Shown here: piece by piece, positions 33,161 to 45,308 of the stretch | Numbering within the stretch: the first letter of the stretch is position 1 | Layout of the letters: each line of letters begins with the position of its first letter | Source: Prostheceraeus crozeri | Lineage: Eukaryota > Platyhelminthes > Polycladida > Euryleptidae | Reading direction: 5' to 3' | Assembly: GCA_907163375.1 (NCBI GenBank) | Contig: CAJQUW010011252.1 | Span: 62,001-126,000 of the forward strand | DNA: 64,000 nt | The notes under the pieces: generated by a model | Databases searched by the model: none | What the model was told of the DNA's origin: nothing | Seen by the model: the letters and a program-made list of their open reading frames with translations, nothing else | Position numbers and translations under genes: made by a program

Positions 33161-35997
33161 GTAAATAGCGATGCCTAAAATCTTTTAAAAGATTAAGGAA
33201 AAACTTTTCAGATTGAGTTCAGTTGATTTACGGTTAGAAATTGAATATGGTTGGAAGCTGTGTGCCTTTCTTAATGCTTTGAACAAAATAATGATACTTT
33301 TAGCTTCTTTTAATCCAACGGCTGCATCGCATCCTTCACTTGACTATCTTTTATATATGAATTGACAGCTTGAGTGACTGCTTTGATGTATGAAATACAA
33401 CACCTTTAGAAGCATTCTGAAAGCCATGTTTAAAAATGCCATTGAAAAACCATATATCTATAAAAAATGCATGTTGAAAAGTGTGGCTTTCTAAACCCCG
33501 TCCAACAACTTCAGCACCAAGCTTAAAGTGTTTTTCAACCACGTTCAACAACGCGCACGGCTGATACAGCATGTTCAAAAACGGTTTAAAACCTTTTTTG
33601 TTTTGATAACTTTAAAAATGCAGCTATATCTTATTTAGAAGAATACAACATGTGGTAATTGTGGCTTACGCTATTGTGCATAGGAAGAGATGAACACAAT
33701 TTAATGAATGTAGGTCTAGGTCTATGCAGCAAGCTTTTATCAGCTCTATCTAAATACCAGCGAATGATGCTTGTGAAAGGCTGGTTGTATGTCGTCGATA
33801 TCAATATTTATTTGCGTTTCTATTTGCTTGTAAAAGGCAAATATCTCAACATTACATCTTATTATTAGAAAGTCTATAGACAAGAGTGCAGTAAAACAAG
33901 AAGTGCCTAACCGGACATGGCAAAATCACTCTGCAAGCCTGTTGCTTCCTCGCTTCCGTCGCACAAAACAATGTTACTGTGTCAGACTGATTCAAACGTC
34001 GATTCTGTCGTTATTACCATATTGAAATCGAAGAAATTTTGATCTGCTCCATTTAACAAGCAAAGAAAAATTTGGCTTTATTTTTATAGAAAAATTCTAG
34101 ATCCAGAAAAAATCTAGAAAGTAGATTAGTTGCATTCTTCCTTCAAATTCTAAAACAACTAGCTGAATTCTTAGTTGAGTGACAATCACGTTGAATTGTA
34201 ACTGAAATCGAAGGTGTGATATGAATTAACTACATTGGGAATATCAATGAAGTTTTCAATTTAGCGTATTCAATTTATGTTGGTAAACTTCTTTTTTTCA
34301 GTTTGACTCAAGGTCGGCATCGATTTGCATAATGACAATGTATTGTGCAAATTCCTCTAGTAAATAAGCTTTGTTTATTTCTGAACATATTAAACTTTGA
34401 AAATATCTGTTCTTTCAAATGTATTTTTGTAAATTTTAGAAGTAATTTAACTTGAACAAACATAATTTTCTATCGTAGACTTCATTGAATATAAAAGCTG
34501 AAAATCAAAATTTAATATGCAGCATTCTTTAGTTTTATTTCAAGCGTCATCCCATCACCTAATTAAGGCACTTATAATGCAGCATCTATGTTGTGTTTAA
34601 TAATGATGCATTATCACTTTATCAAACTAGCCCTACGCTTTATGGAGACATCAACCACAAAAATACTTGGATGAGTCTTTGGATGATAAATTGTAAGAAT
34701 TTTTAAAAATGTCGCCTTATGAAATGTGTTCTCGATTGACTTTTCTTTAGTTACACATGATCGCATTATCAGCTCATTATTTTCTCATTATATAATGATA
34801 GTCATATCATTATGTACAAATGCACAGATGCGCACTGATATAGACAGAATTCACAATTCATAAACATGTCAGAAAATACCTATTGTTCATTCTCAACTGA
34901 TGATGCAAGCATTGGACAGAAAAATCTTGGATGCAAACCAAGTTGTACATTACAAATTCCACCTAAATTCCAAGGGACTTTTGCCTCCTGATGCTGCTAC
35001 AATCTGTCTATTGGTTAATGTAGATGCTGGGAGACTGTTTACAATTTATTGTAGTCAAAAAATCGTGATGAATTGGTTTTGTAATCGCAGTAATGAAGAC
35101 AGAATGATTCAGTGAATTCAGTGATTCAATGCCGCATTTCCGCTTCTTCAAGTGCATGAAAATATGAGAAATAAATTGACTCATGTAAATGAAATTGTTA
35201 AATACGTTGACTCGAATTGAGCGATAGTTAATAAATCGCATCAATAGCATTTGAAATGAATCTGTTTGTGAAATAGGCACAGTCTGATTTGAATTATTGT
35301 TATAATACAGTTTGAGAAAAAGTTGACAATTGGTCATTTCTTCTGATAACTTTTATATGCATTGCATCGCTGTTTGTTTACAAATTAGTCATCGAAAATG
35401 TATGAAAAATGAATAAAACTTGCAACTGTTCTAGGCACCTATACACCTATTCTTAATTGCTATGTTCTCAATCAATTATCGACCAGCCATCCTGGTACTC
35501 GGCAATCTGTAAATATGCTTTCTTAGTCTATTTCTATTCTTATTTTCCGGAGAACTCCACCACTTTTTGTTGAAGATCAATTAGAACATATGATATATTC
35601 TAATTGATTTTCAACAGGTGGAGTTTTTCCGAGAAAAGAAAAGACATGATTATCACACTTGAAAGTATATTTTCATTAATTTGTTATTTAGTCTATTTCT
35701 CATACTGTTTCTGCCCAGTAATTCAATCGATATCCATGGAAATTATGACGTCATTTCTATAATCAATAAAAAATGCTCATCTGAGTACTCATCTAAAAGC
35801 CTTCTGTTAGACATTCACTGAGCGTTCAGCGCGGATGAAAGTCCCACACTATACATTTATGAGTATTTATCATTAATTTCACTGCATCTTCATGTAAATC
35901 CATTATAAAATGGATATTCATTTTTGAAGCAATAGAAAGCTGTTGACTCATCTGGAAATTGATATTCTTGAATTAAATTATGCATTTATCCTTTCAG
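33161..35997. other. Unannotated stretch (probable last intron)
   Basis: No gene recognised. It contains an inverted repeat near 35541-35640 (listed separately). Frame 34900-35115 has no recognisable motif. Confidence 0.35.
35541..35640. repeat. 100-bp hairpin flanked by a direct repeat
   Basis: GTTGAAGATCAATTAGAA pairs with TTCTAATTGATTTTCAAC around an 11-nt loop, extended outward by ACTCCACC/GGTGGAGT and further partial pairing. TTAGTCTATTTCT occurs at 35523-35535 and again at 35688-35700, as in an old target duplication. It is probably a small MITE. Confidence 0.4.
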
Positions 35998-36155
35998 TGT
36001 ATATTCATGGATCTTGGAGATCTGAAGAAGATGATGGAAAGAACTCAGGTCAAAAACATCAATCCAAACACTTCCTGGTAATTGTGTTGCCAGTACTTTA
36101 TCTAATTACCAGACCCTTCGAACTCTTGATGACTTCGATAATTCAGCAACGGTGA
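35998..36155 (+). CDS. Possible last exon of the Ig gene, hydrophobic C-terminal tail
   Basis: After tttatcctttcag, a phase-1 frame reads VYIHGSWRSEEDDGKNSG, then a hydrophobic run HFLVIVLPVLYLI, and stops at TGA 36153-36155. Joined to the exons from 6454 it gives one frame of 1230 nt. Family members are usually GPI-anchored, and NSG followed by a spacer and a hydrophobic tail would fit a GPI signal, though the polar end is atypical. Another frame of the same exon reads FMDLGDLKKMMERTQVKN and also stops soon, so the assignment is open. Confidence 0.4.
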
Positions 36156-39100
36156 TATCAAGCATAAATCTCATCGATTTGTTTTTATGCCGACATATTC
36201 AGTAAATGAAATGAAATGGAGTATTTCCTTGTGAAAAACTGTGATCCGTCAAGAAGAGTGAGATGTATTTCTATCAGCTTACCGAACGTACGAATTCATT
36301 CCTTCCGTGAATCCTTGAAATTGAACATTTTTGGTATGATTTAATTTCAGTCTCATGAACACATTACCTGAAATTAACTCATAAAGAAGTTTATCTCAAA
36401 TCAGTCTCTTTTAAAAGTGTAGCTTTTAGATTACATTGGATAATGAAATGATAATGATGTGGTAGAGATTCATGAAGTACTTCTTATTCAGATTCAAAGA
36501 CCATCCATAGTTATCCAGAAAGCAAGATGATGAAACGAATCAAAGCAATCACTAGCCAATCAGAAATCGAGAATTTTCCTTTTTACATTTTTTCCGATAC
36601 TTTTGAAGATGCTCTAGTTAAAGATGCTTGCTAGCTCTATCATTTTCATGCATAATCCTGGTGCGAAAGAGATTGGTTTGAGATCCATGTCCGTCAAATG
36701 CATTTATTCATTAGAACTTATAGGATGAACTTTCAAGTATGCTGAGTTGTAAGAAAGCAAGAGGCATGCATACTTGGTTATGGGGTTTTATGTGCTTCTA
36801 CATGCATTTTAAATAATGTTTGATAACATCCAGAAATACATACGTAACATCTATCGTTTGAGAATATTTTATAATAGCAACGATATAATATGCATCTACC
36901 AGCTAATTGATTATGCTACCAGACAATAAGGATAATATGATTATTGAAAAGTGCTAAATATTGCATACTACAAGGTCCTAAAAATATTTTGATGAATGAT
37001 AGCGTGGTGGATAGAGCTCCCAGAAATGTTAGAGCAAATAATCAGAATAGTCGCCACATGATGATAAAAATCATCCAAGTATTCCTCAATAATTAAATAT
37101 ATGTAATAATAGTTTGAATTAGCAATTAAAGTAACTTTAAGAGGAATTATGATGGATTGATTTCACAAACTGCATTGTTCTGCACAACAGTCTGAATTTG
37201 ATATTTAGTGAGATATGGTTTTAGCTTAAAATCGAATTGAACTGTTCAAATGATCTTTAATTTCATTTTGATTAAACTAGTGCGATCTCGGGATATACAT
37301 GAATCTCTCTAAGGAAAGAATAAGAAGGACCTTGTATTCAACTATGAAAGCAATGAATTGCCTCATCAGAATATTCTTATCCCTTTCCTGCATGTTTTGC
37401 TCAAAAACTGCAGATGTGACGTTCAATTGATTTCATATCTGAAGTACATGTACATGTACATTTATGTAGACATGTGTTGTCCGCGTCCGCAAGTCAGAGA
37501 AAGTAAAGAACTTTTACAACTACCTTCTCCATTTACGTATTTTGCGTATTTTAATTTTCAATAGTTTGAAATGCAGTGAAATTCGCATTCTAATTTCCAA
37601 CCCTTGGCTCCCTCAGATAAGTCAGTGCTATCTTGCGCTTTCCAAATTTTCACGGCCGTTTGTTCGACATTCTCGATAAACTATCATTCAGGAGTTGTAA
37701 AATACTACCTTCGCTGCAAACCAACGATGGCAATGCTATATGTCCCAAGTGATGCGTTTCTGAGATGTCTTTCCGGTGAAGCCGATGAGGATTTATGTTC
37801 CAAAGTTCCTACCTCACTCTCTCTCTCTTTCTTTCTTTCTAGCTATCTAGTTCTATCCATTATTCAAGACGGTAGCATTTTCTTGCAATCCAATCCATAA
37901 GTGTAAGGTCATACATGCATTAGGTTTTTGACTTTATTTTAGGGACAAACAATGCACATGCCTTCTTACATTTTTGGTCATGCAGGTAGTCTGTGCTATT
38001 AGTATGCGTAGCTAAGAACATGTGCGCTTTTTTCCTCCTCCTTCAGATTAATGATCATTCTACCGAGGCTTGATTTCAGATTTCCTCATTTTAAGATAAT
38101 CTTAATACTTGCTTTCGACAGGCATGTTGGAGCAATTACAAATTCTTGCAAAATGCGTTCTAGATGCAAAAGCTTTCCTGAAATTATCGTTACCACAGAC
38201 TTTTGAAGTACAACGACAATTATATTCCTATGAGGCTACTTGGAAGTTCATTCTGTAAGAGTTCTGCTGAAAAAATTGTTGCAATTTCTTGATTAAGTGA
38301 AACGTAAAAGTTTTTTTCATGAGAAACAGATTATGGTTCGCTGAGGTAAATGTCTTCAATTTACATATCACACTTAACATTGTCAAATTTGAAACGAATC
38401 AATTTAATTTGATGATTATTTGTCATTTTGTTTCAAAATTTCTATGTTATCATGACAATTACGACACTGTTTGATTGCTCATGTATCTACAAAAGCTTCC
38501 TTGTCAACAAAAGAAAAATCCAGACTGACTGCTGATTTCATTGTGTTTATCATTGCAACAATCATTATTTTGTCCTTCATTAATTTGTAAAATAATATTT
38601 TGTCGTTTCTATTGGACTTTTGTTCACTGTTGTCATCAGATTTTGTGCATGTGTGATAATGCTTTTGTAGAATAGGGTAAATAGAATGTTAAAATGATTC
38701 ATGGCATTCCACACTTTGTTATATTCATTTGTGAATCATTGATTCTATTGATTTTGAGACTGAACTCAATTAGATGAAGATTGTCAAAAGAAACTGTGAA
38801 AATTTCGTTGAATTAAATCATTTATACGTTGTGTTTGTAAAAACTGAAACTGCGATTAATTAAATTTTCAATGACATCATTTTGTTTTCAATTTAATGAA
38901 AACTACGATTACTAAAGGGCGTATAGAATGAATTGGTTGATTGGGAAGTGTTAACTATAGAATTAGACATTCAATTTCGTTGTTCCACGGGTGACATCTA
39001 ACTGAGTCGCGTGATGAATTCAGTGTATCAGTGGGTCGCAGATTTCCTTATCTATTAATGGTACTTCCCGTTGCTTCTTGCCTACAGATACCGCTGGTTA

Positions 39101-39989
39101 ACGCTGACAAGCAATCGGTATTGAGTTTCATATAGAACATTAACATCAAAACAGTTCAAGCAACTCATAATCCCACGTGCAGTACACGGAGACTCGACAC
39201 AGATCTATGAAAGAAGTTTTTGTGAAATGGATACCACACTGCAGCTACCATAGTAGTCCCATGCTTCCATGTCACCATCTTCCAGCCTTCTTTTCTTCAA
39301 GAAGGACAAGTTTCGAGCCTTTCCGACTTTCAATATATTCAAAGTTCATTTTTGCAGTTGCAGATATGGCGAATGAAGCTGGGATCTAATGATGAAGTAA
39401 ACAAGCGAGATGGGAATCTGTAGCAGATGAACATTGTCGCCAATAATCATATATCCTTGTCATGATTTGAATGTTTTCTAATTGATATACCATTGCGAAC
39501 ATTTTCTTTATTCAGACGCAACTGATGCAATGATTTCTGTTAAATATGTTTGACACCTGATCTGGAATTGCTGTCAAGCAATTAACTAATGTAATATTGG
39601 CCATTTTGCAGCATCAGCTTTTAGCATTTCAAATTAGGAAATACTCATTTGACAGTTATCTTGACAGGTGGCGAGGAGATAAATCTCCCGCTATTTTTGA
39701 CGGACACGGTTTTGTGAGACAACGTGACGCGGTGTCGTGAGAACGCCAATCTTTCGTTTAGAGGCCTTTTGCGTGCGTAATCAGAACAAAGACGCAGCTC
39801 ACTTAGATGCAGCCGTTCCACGTTTAAAAGGAATCTCTTCATGCAGCCTGTAATGAAGTAGCACCCTGCTGACAATGTTCATAGTTTCATAGTTTGATAT
39901 CAATTGCTAATGCTATTGCTACTACAACTTTTGTACTTAAGCTATTTAACAATAAGCATGAAAGAAGTTTGACCTTTTGCAACATTTGT
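36156..39989. other. Unannotated AT-rich stretch downstream of the Ig gene
   Basis: No recognised gene or delimited transposon in about 3.8 kb. A CT-rich microsatellite lies near 37815-37850. A frame after a good acceptor at 37610 (contains DKSVLSCAFQIFTAVCSTF) is unassigned. No polyadenylation signal was fixed for the Ig gene. Confidence 0.35.
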
Positions 39990-40046
39990 AAAGGAAAAAC
40001 AACGTAAAGTGCATGTGAGACCTTTCGACTGGTTCTCTTTCAGCTA

Positions 40047-41296
40047 CAGAGTGTTTCAGAAAAAATGGATCACCCTTAAACATCGCCTTAACTTCAACTT
40101 TGTCTAACTCCGCCAAACTTGAACGAATTTCTCTGAAATTTGGAAGATATGTCAGTTGTGCTTGCTAACATCAATGTTGGAAATTTCAAGCATGAATATT
40201 GAGTTATTTTCCTGTTATAGATAAAGAAGTAGTAGATAATTTGATCTTCATTTAGCAATGTTACACAAAATCATACCTCACACTTATAAAGTTACATTTG
40301 TTTCCTTTGTTATGTAATATGTTGTTCTACAAGCCAAAAGCTATCAAGCAAAACAAAAATAAAGAAAATCGGTCAATCAGAGCCAGTATAGCACCATTAT
40401 TCATCAACAATAATGTAACCGCTACATGTGATTAACTGGACTTCATGTTCCATAGCTTCCTGACTTCGTTGCGGTGGTGTTGGCAGCACTCCTGATTGCT
40501 TTCAGATAGAAATCTATCTCTTACCGGTTGAAAACAATACAAAGCACAAATGAACAATAACGAGATCGAATTCACAAAAGACAAAGTGTCAGCCTTGCTA
40601 GAACTAGGGTTTTCTTTGCGAGCTACAAGCAAGCGACTAAATGTCCCTTACACAAATGTGCATCGATGGCATGATGATGATTTTCGACTCTGTCGTACAG
40701 ACTCTGCCGTCCAGCTCTGAACTTCACATACAGCAAGGAACCATGAATTCTGAACGCTATGTGAATGTTTTACGAATGAACATTGGCCAAATGACAGATC
40801 AACTTGGTGATCCATCGATTTGGTTGTTTATGGATGATAATGCTACGTGTCACAGGAGTAGTAGAGTCAACTTATGCAAGTCTCAATTAGGGCTTAGGAC
40901 ATTATCTTGGCCAGCTCGTTCTCCTGATCTGAATCCCATAGAAAATGTGTGGAGTATTCTAAAACGTAACGTTCGTCGTTCACTGCTACCTACAGATGGC
41001 GTATCACAACTACGTCACTGTTAAAAAGAGAGTGGAGAAAGTTAGATCAGTCAAAAATCAACGATATCATCGAATCAATGCCTAGACGAATTGGTAATGT
41101 CATTGACAATAAGGGTAGGGCCACAAAATATTAGCTTCTTAAGAACCGTTGCTGTATCATAGCTTATCAGATTATATAAGGACATTTAAATAATGTATAT
41201 TAGGGACATGAAATAACATGAAAAATGCTTTCTGTATCATACTTATGTTTTATTTAGTCAAACTTTAGGATGATCCACTTTTTATTAAACGGACTG
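40047..41296 (+). mobile_element. Tc1-like transposon, degenerate, inside the PLE2 left arm
   Basis: Inverted ends CAGAGTGTTTCAGAAAAAAT and CAGTCCGTTTAATAAAAAGT (read inward) are flanked by TA at 40045-40046 and 41297-41298. At 1250 bp it is shorter than intact Tc1 elements. The uninterrupted target (TTTCAGGCATTACACCGG in the right arm, inverse) confirms the insertion point. Confidence 0.8.
40566..41024 (+). pseudogene. Tc1 transposase remnant (DD34E)
   Basis: The frame from 40566 encodes a helix-turn-helix like that at the N-terminus of Tc1 transposases (LLELGFSLRATSKRLNVPYT, then NVHRW) and stops shortly after. A second frame holds QQGTMNSERYVNVL, FMDDNATCHRS (second catalytic D) and SPDLNPIENVWSILKRNVR (catalytic E, 34 residues after the D). 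The middle of the protein, with the first catalytic D, is deleted, and the two parts are out of frame. It is inactive. Confidence 0.82.
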
Positions 41297-41509
41297 TATT
41301 ACACCGGTGTGAAACAGATGCACTAGCATTTGAAGTGTTTTGCACTATGGAATTGATAAATTACTGACATGTTTAAACAAAGACTAGAAATCACTAAAAG
41401 CAAGATTAATTAAAGCTAATTACCAAGGCAAAGCTAAAGACAAAATATTTTCCTTTTATACACACAAATTTGGTTGAAGGCGCTTGATGCACATCTTCTG
41501 CAGAGCTGT

Positions 41510-41960
41510 TAAAAGTATTTTTTTGTAGCCGTTGAGCCGAAAGTGGTTTTCTCTGTGCGGTAAAGTTCCCGTGGCCCTTTTGAAAGATCGCCGTTCAGTT
41601 ACTGCCCAATCAAACGTAATTTGTTCTTTCGTGTGTGTTTGCAGATACAGATACATCGGCAGAATAAGTCGGATTCTTCAAGAGAGGGCAAACAAACACT
41701 TTCCAAAATGGCTACAGTTATTTAAGACTCGACCACGTGCCAAACTACCTCCGTCCAGCTCTATCACACGCCATGTATTTGAACTAAAATGCCAGCCTGC
41801 AGAAACGGCTTTTAGTGTTTTATTTCATGTGGGGCGCAGCACTCTGCTACGTCTGCGTATTGCCGAGGTATTGTACATCAAACGCCTTCAACCAAATTTG
41901 TGTGTACAGAAAGGGAAATGTTTTGTCTCTAGCTTTACCTTGGTAATTAACTTTAATTAA
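41510..41960 (+). pseudogene. GIY-YIG endonuclease domain of PLE2
   Basis: Plus-strand frame contains SNVICSFVCVCRYRYIGRIS, the GIY-YIG core in Penelope form, then LQERANKHFPKWL, SSSITRHVFELKCQPAETAF and IAEVLYIKRLQPNLCVQKGK at the C-terminus. It aligns block by block with the endonuclease of PLE1. No reverse transcriptase is present upstream; instead the inverted left arm begins. The C-terminal LQPNLCV block is repeated in the left arm on the opposite strand near 41456-41500. Confidence 0.78.
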
Positions 41961-42228
41961 TCTTGTTTTTAATGATTTCTTATCTTTGTTTAAACATATC
42001 AGTGATTTACCAATTCCATAGTGTACAACACTTCAAATGCTAGTGCATCTGTTTCACACCGGTGTAATGCCTGAAAGTGAACCAGTCGAAAGGCCTGGCA
42101 TGCACTTTGCGTTGTTTTTCGTTTACGAGCAACAAACAATCAACATGTAAAACAAACAGCTTGTTGTGTATGCCTGCATGACTATATTATATGACTTGAT
42201 TCAGCTAATTTACAGTGGTCGCATGTAC

Positions 42229-42304
42229 GCGGTTGGTGCTCAGTTGGTCGAACCACAAGTCTAGGTAACCTGGGGTAGCAAGTTCGAGTCTTAATGCCAG
42301 CCGC
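42229..42304 (+). repeat. tRNA-like sequence, SINE head or tRNA pseudogene
   Basis: 76 nt with an acceptor-like stem (GCGGTTGG pairing with CCAGCCGC allowing G-U), an A-box-like TGGTGCTCAGTTGG and a B-box GTTCGAGTC. The anticodon and T stems pair poorly, so it is unlikely to be a working tRNA. Polymerase III SINEs start this way, but I cannot define a SINE body. Confidence 0.5.
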
Positions 42305-42881
42305 ACATCTTTTGCTTGGCAATTGATTTCATTTCTTTCTTATTGTTAAATAATACTGGTTGGAAAATTTGTGGAGGAATTTTTTTTCTGAAGTAATACA
42401 GCTCAGAGGATTGTTTTTATTCTGCAATTTTCTTCTAAACTGATGAGACATTTTCCTCTCAGGATTTATTTTTCGCGGTTATGACCTTAACACCATATAA
42501 GCGGTTGTCGTCTTTTTCGAGTGTAGCGCATGGGACAACCATAATGACCTTATTAATGATCTTAATAGAAGAAAATGTGAAAGAAAATGAAATTGTCTGT
42601 AGCAGAATAATGTTTTCGCATGCAAAAATTTGAATTGTTAATTAGTTATTAGGATTATTTGCTTAATGTAGCAATTTACTGATTTGAAAAGACGCTATAT
42701 CATCAAGAAACTGATTATTCATTCATGATATTTGCATTAATCTTCTTGAGCAAGCGGAGAACACAGCAATCTGTCTCTGAGTCGACAACTCTCCATGTTG
42801 ACGCCGAAAGTAATGGATCACCACTGCCAGGCAAAAGAATAACTCCATTCTAGTTTGAGTTCAATCCCATCAAATATTGTT
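42305..42881. other. Unannotated stretch
   Basis: No gene recognised; part of it may be the body of the tRNA-like SINE. Confidence 0.3.
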
Positions 42882-42885
42882 TTAA

Positions 42886-45304
42886 CCCTCGCCCGACTAG
42901 TGGTGGAGGATTTTTGCCCCCTGGCGAATTTTTGAATATCTTTTTATCCAAGCAAGGTATGGCCACCGGATTTCTATTAGCTTAGTTCACGCATTATGCA
43001 ACTTTTGACAGAAGGATAATAAATTTAGCACAGTAGGGAGGCGGGCCTAATATGGGCAGCGGACTATTATGGGTAATTTGAGTTCTTCGGCCTCTAGCTT
43101 CGGAACCATTGCTCGTATGAACTTCAAATTCGATAGAGAGCCAATCATGGTCATTGTCTATCCGCATGTGACAGCGCAGCTCATTTGAGGAAAGCACGCG
43201 CTCACACGTGCACATGCACTAAGAGGATAGCGGAAAATGCACAAATTTGATCGCTGAAGTAACGACAATGAAGATCAGTCGCTTATTTGGCTCAGCATCT
43301 CATTCTGTGTAGGGCATAGAAATAGATTGTTCATCTGAAGTTGATTAGAATGGAAATTGACTCAAGGTCGCGACACATCCGGGGGAACTAAGTTGGGGCG
43401 AAAATCACCGATGAAAAGCTTAGAATTACACATGTGACTGATTCTAACGCAATGAAACAGCCGTTGACAAGTGTATCTAAGTGAAAATGCGTGCGATTTT
43501 TGTGCCACTATTGTGTATTGCATGAAGTTTCATTTCCATTCTAGAGGTTTTATTGTTATCAATTTCTATGGTGTAGGGTGATTGTTCGAGGCAAACGAAA
43601 ACTGATCCGTCATCGCAATTACATGCAGATAAACAATCTAACTTCCATTTAGGCCAACGATTGATAATTTCCGTAAAACGCGAGTCTAAGAAAAGTTACC
43701 TTACAACCTCACTCCTAAAATATCACTGGGGTAAAATAGGCAGTGCATTTTTATCATCACTATTATTATGTCTGGCATTGCTTATTTTCCAGACAAATAC
43801 TCAGAATCTATGAGAGATTTATAGAAAGACATAAATGGAACTATGAATCAATGCAAAAAGTTTATAAGAATTTGGTGGAAAGAAAAGAGATTCAAACAAT
43901 GCGCCAAAGCATGAAATTTGTAGACAGGCCTATTGTTTTCAAGTTTACTGTAGAAAGTTAGATGGCAAACTAAATGAGATAAATTCTTCTTTTAAAGTTC
44001 TCATCATGAGCACCTATCTTGCTAATGAGATTAGCATCAGTTTAGTTTGCCCTTACAGCGCTCGAGACATATCAGTTGGCTATTAAGTATCATTTCAGTC
44101 TACCATGAGTTGTTTGTACTCCTGTACATGCATGTTATCGGTGGCGATTGACAATAAGCCACGATGTTTGACCTTTGCACCAAATGCCGTATAAGAATTT
44201 GGCATGTGAGTGGTGTGGCGTGAATGAAGAGGCGATTCATTCAACGTTTGTTATTTTGTGACAAATGCAAAATCAAGTAAAATGATGATTCATGACTTTT
44301 CAAGCTATGTAAAAGAAGCCTTGTTTAACTATCGATGTGCAGCCGATAATGCCATGTTCCATTTATGTTTCTTATCTTGATGAACCAATAATGTATAGGA
44401 AACTATGAAACCGTTGATAAACATCATTTAATAAGTCAAAATATGCAAAACCCATATAGCCACAAGTAAGTGCCCATATTTCTCCGTGCTATGGGGCTGA
44501 ATGGGTATTTTGACACTTTTTACAAAATCGCTTCCAAATTTTTCCTTATGGATCCTAGAACCTTCATCTTTTTGTAGAGTTGGCTGATACGCTCTTCTTG
44601 CCCTATGAGTTATCCCGGGAAAAAAAGAATTACTTTTGTAAGAAATAAGTCTGGAAAACCCATAGGGTGCCCATATTAGTCCCGCTTCCCCTACTTCTGG
44701 CGTGAGAGCTATTTTAAAATCTGACTGTTTGGAATATGTTGCCTGATTTCGGTATGAATTCACTTTTTATGTATGTTGCGGTATCAATTCTTGATGAAAT
44801 AAGCTGCCTATTATGTATGCATGTTTAAAATTCAAATTTCAAATATGATTATTTATTAATTTTTGTACTTTTTAGTTCTGCACCTGATCAGCAATTATTG
44901 AAATGTTTCAAAATCATATTGCTTGATAAAAGTCACCGAATTGGGCTGTTTCATTCTCCCGCTTTTTAACCTTTGACCTCATCTAATACATTGATGTAAT
45001 CTCAGAGCGATCAATATATCAACGTTTTGTTAACCACCTTAACCAGATCTTTCGATTAGTGTATGGTTTATTAGTTTTTGTTGTCATTTTTCATTTCAAA
45101 TAGTGATCTAATGGAAATCTGTTAGAAAGTGGCGGTTTTCACCTTTGATTTTCACCTCATCCTAGGGATGACGTTAAAAGTAAAATTGATGCTGTTTTTC
45201 TGACTCCACTTTCAATCCCCATTCGATTGATGTGCTTTTTGGCAAAATTGGTGCAAAAGTTTGGGAGATCAGGGGGGAGAAATTTTCCCCCAGTGGGGCG
45301 AGGG
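42886..45304. mobile_element. piggyBac-like non-autonomous element (TTAA target)
   Basis: Ends CCCTCGCCCGACTAGTGG and CCCTCGCCCCACTGGGGG (read inward) each abut TTAA (42882-42885 and 45305-45308). A TTAA duplication and ends starting CCC fit piggyBac elements. The 2.4-kb interior has no recognisable transposase; a minus-strand frame at 44428-44763 is unassigned. The hAT-like E3 is inserted at 43315. Confidence 0.65.
43315..43570 (-). mobile_element. hAT-like MITE, family E, copy E3
   Basis: 256-bp inverse-oriented copy of E1 with ends CATAGAAATAGATTG and the complement of CATAGAAATTGATAACAATA. It is flanked by a perfect 8-bp duplication GTGTAGGG (43307-43314 and 43571-43578). It sits inside the piggyBac-like element, so it is younger than that element. 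Confidence 0.92.
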
Positions 45305-45308
45305 TTAA

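Larger units (their letters stand above)
39990..42128 (+). mobile_element. Penelope-like element 2 (PLE2), endonuclease between inverted arms
   Basis: The right arm (about 41870-42128) is repeated in inverse orientation on the left as 39990-40044 plus 41299-41500, the left arm being split by a Tc1 insertion with TA duplication. The arms include TTACACCGGTGTGAAACAG and the terminal block with CAGTCGAAAGG. The spacer encodes a GIY-YIG endonuclease. The arm structure matches PLE1 and PLE3. Confidence 0.78.

Noticed and set aside
33351..33578. 75-residue minus frame with repeated TTTAAA/GTTCAA motifs
   Set aside because: Low-complexity pattern with no family match; probably repeat-derived.
37610..37775. 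Possible additional Ig-gene exon (DKSVLSCAFQIFTAVC...)
   Set aside because: Good acceptor and compatible phase, but no domain, and it competes with the exon at 35998 that gives a proper stop. Not enough support.
40432..40632. Minus-strand frame inside the degenerate Tc1
   Set aside because: Shadow of the transposase helix-turn-helix coding on the other strand.
44428..44763. 111-residue minus frame inside the piggyBac-like element
   Set aside because: No piggyBac transposase motif or other recognisable domain; left unassigned.
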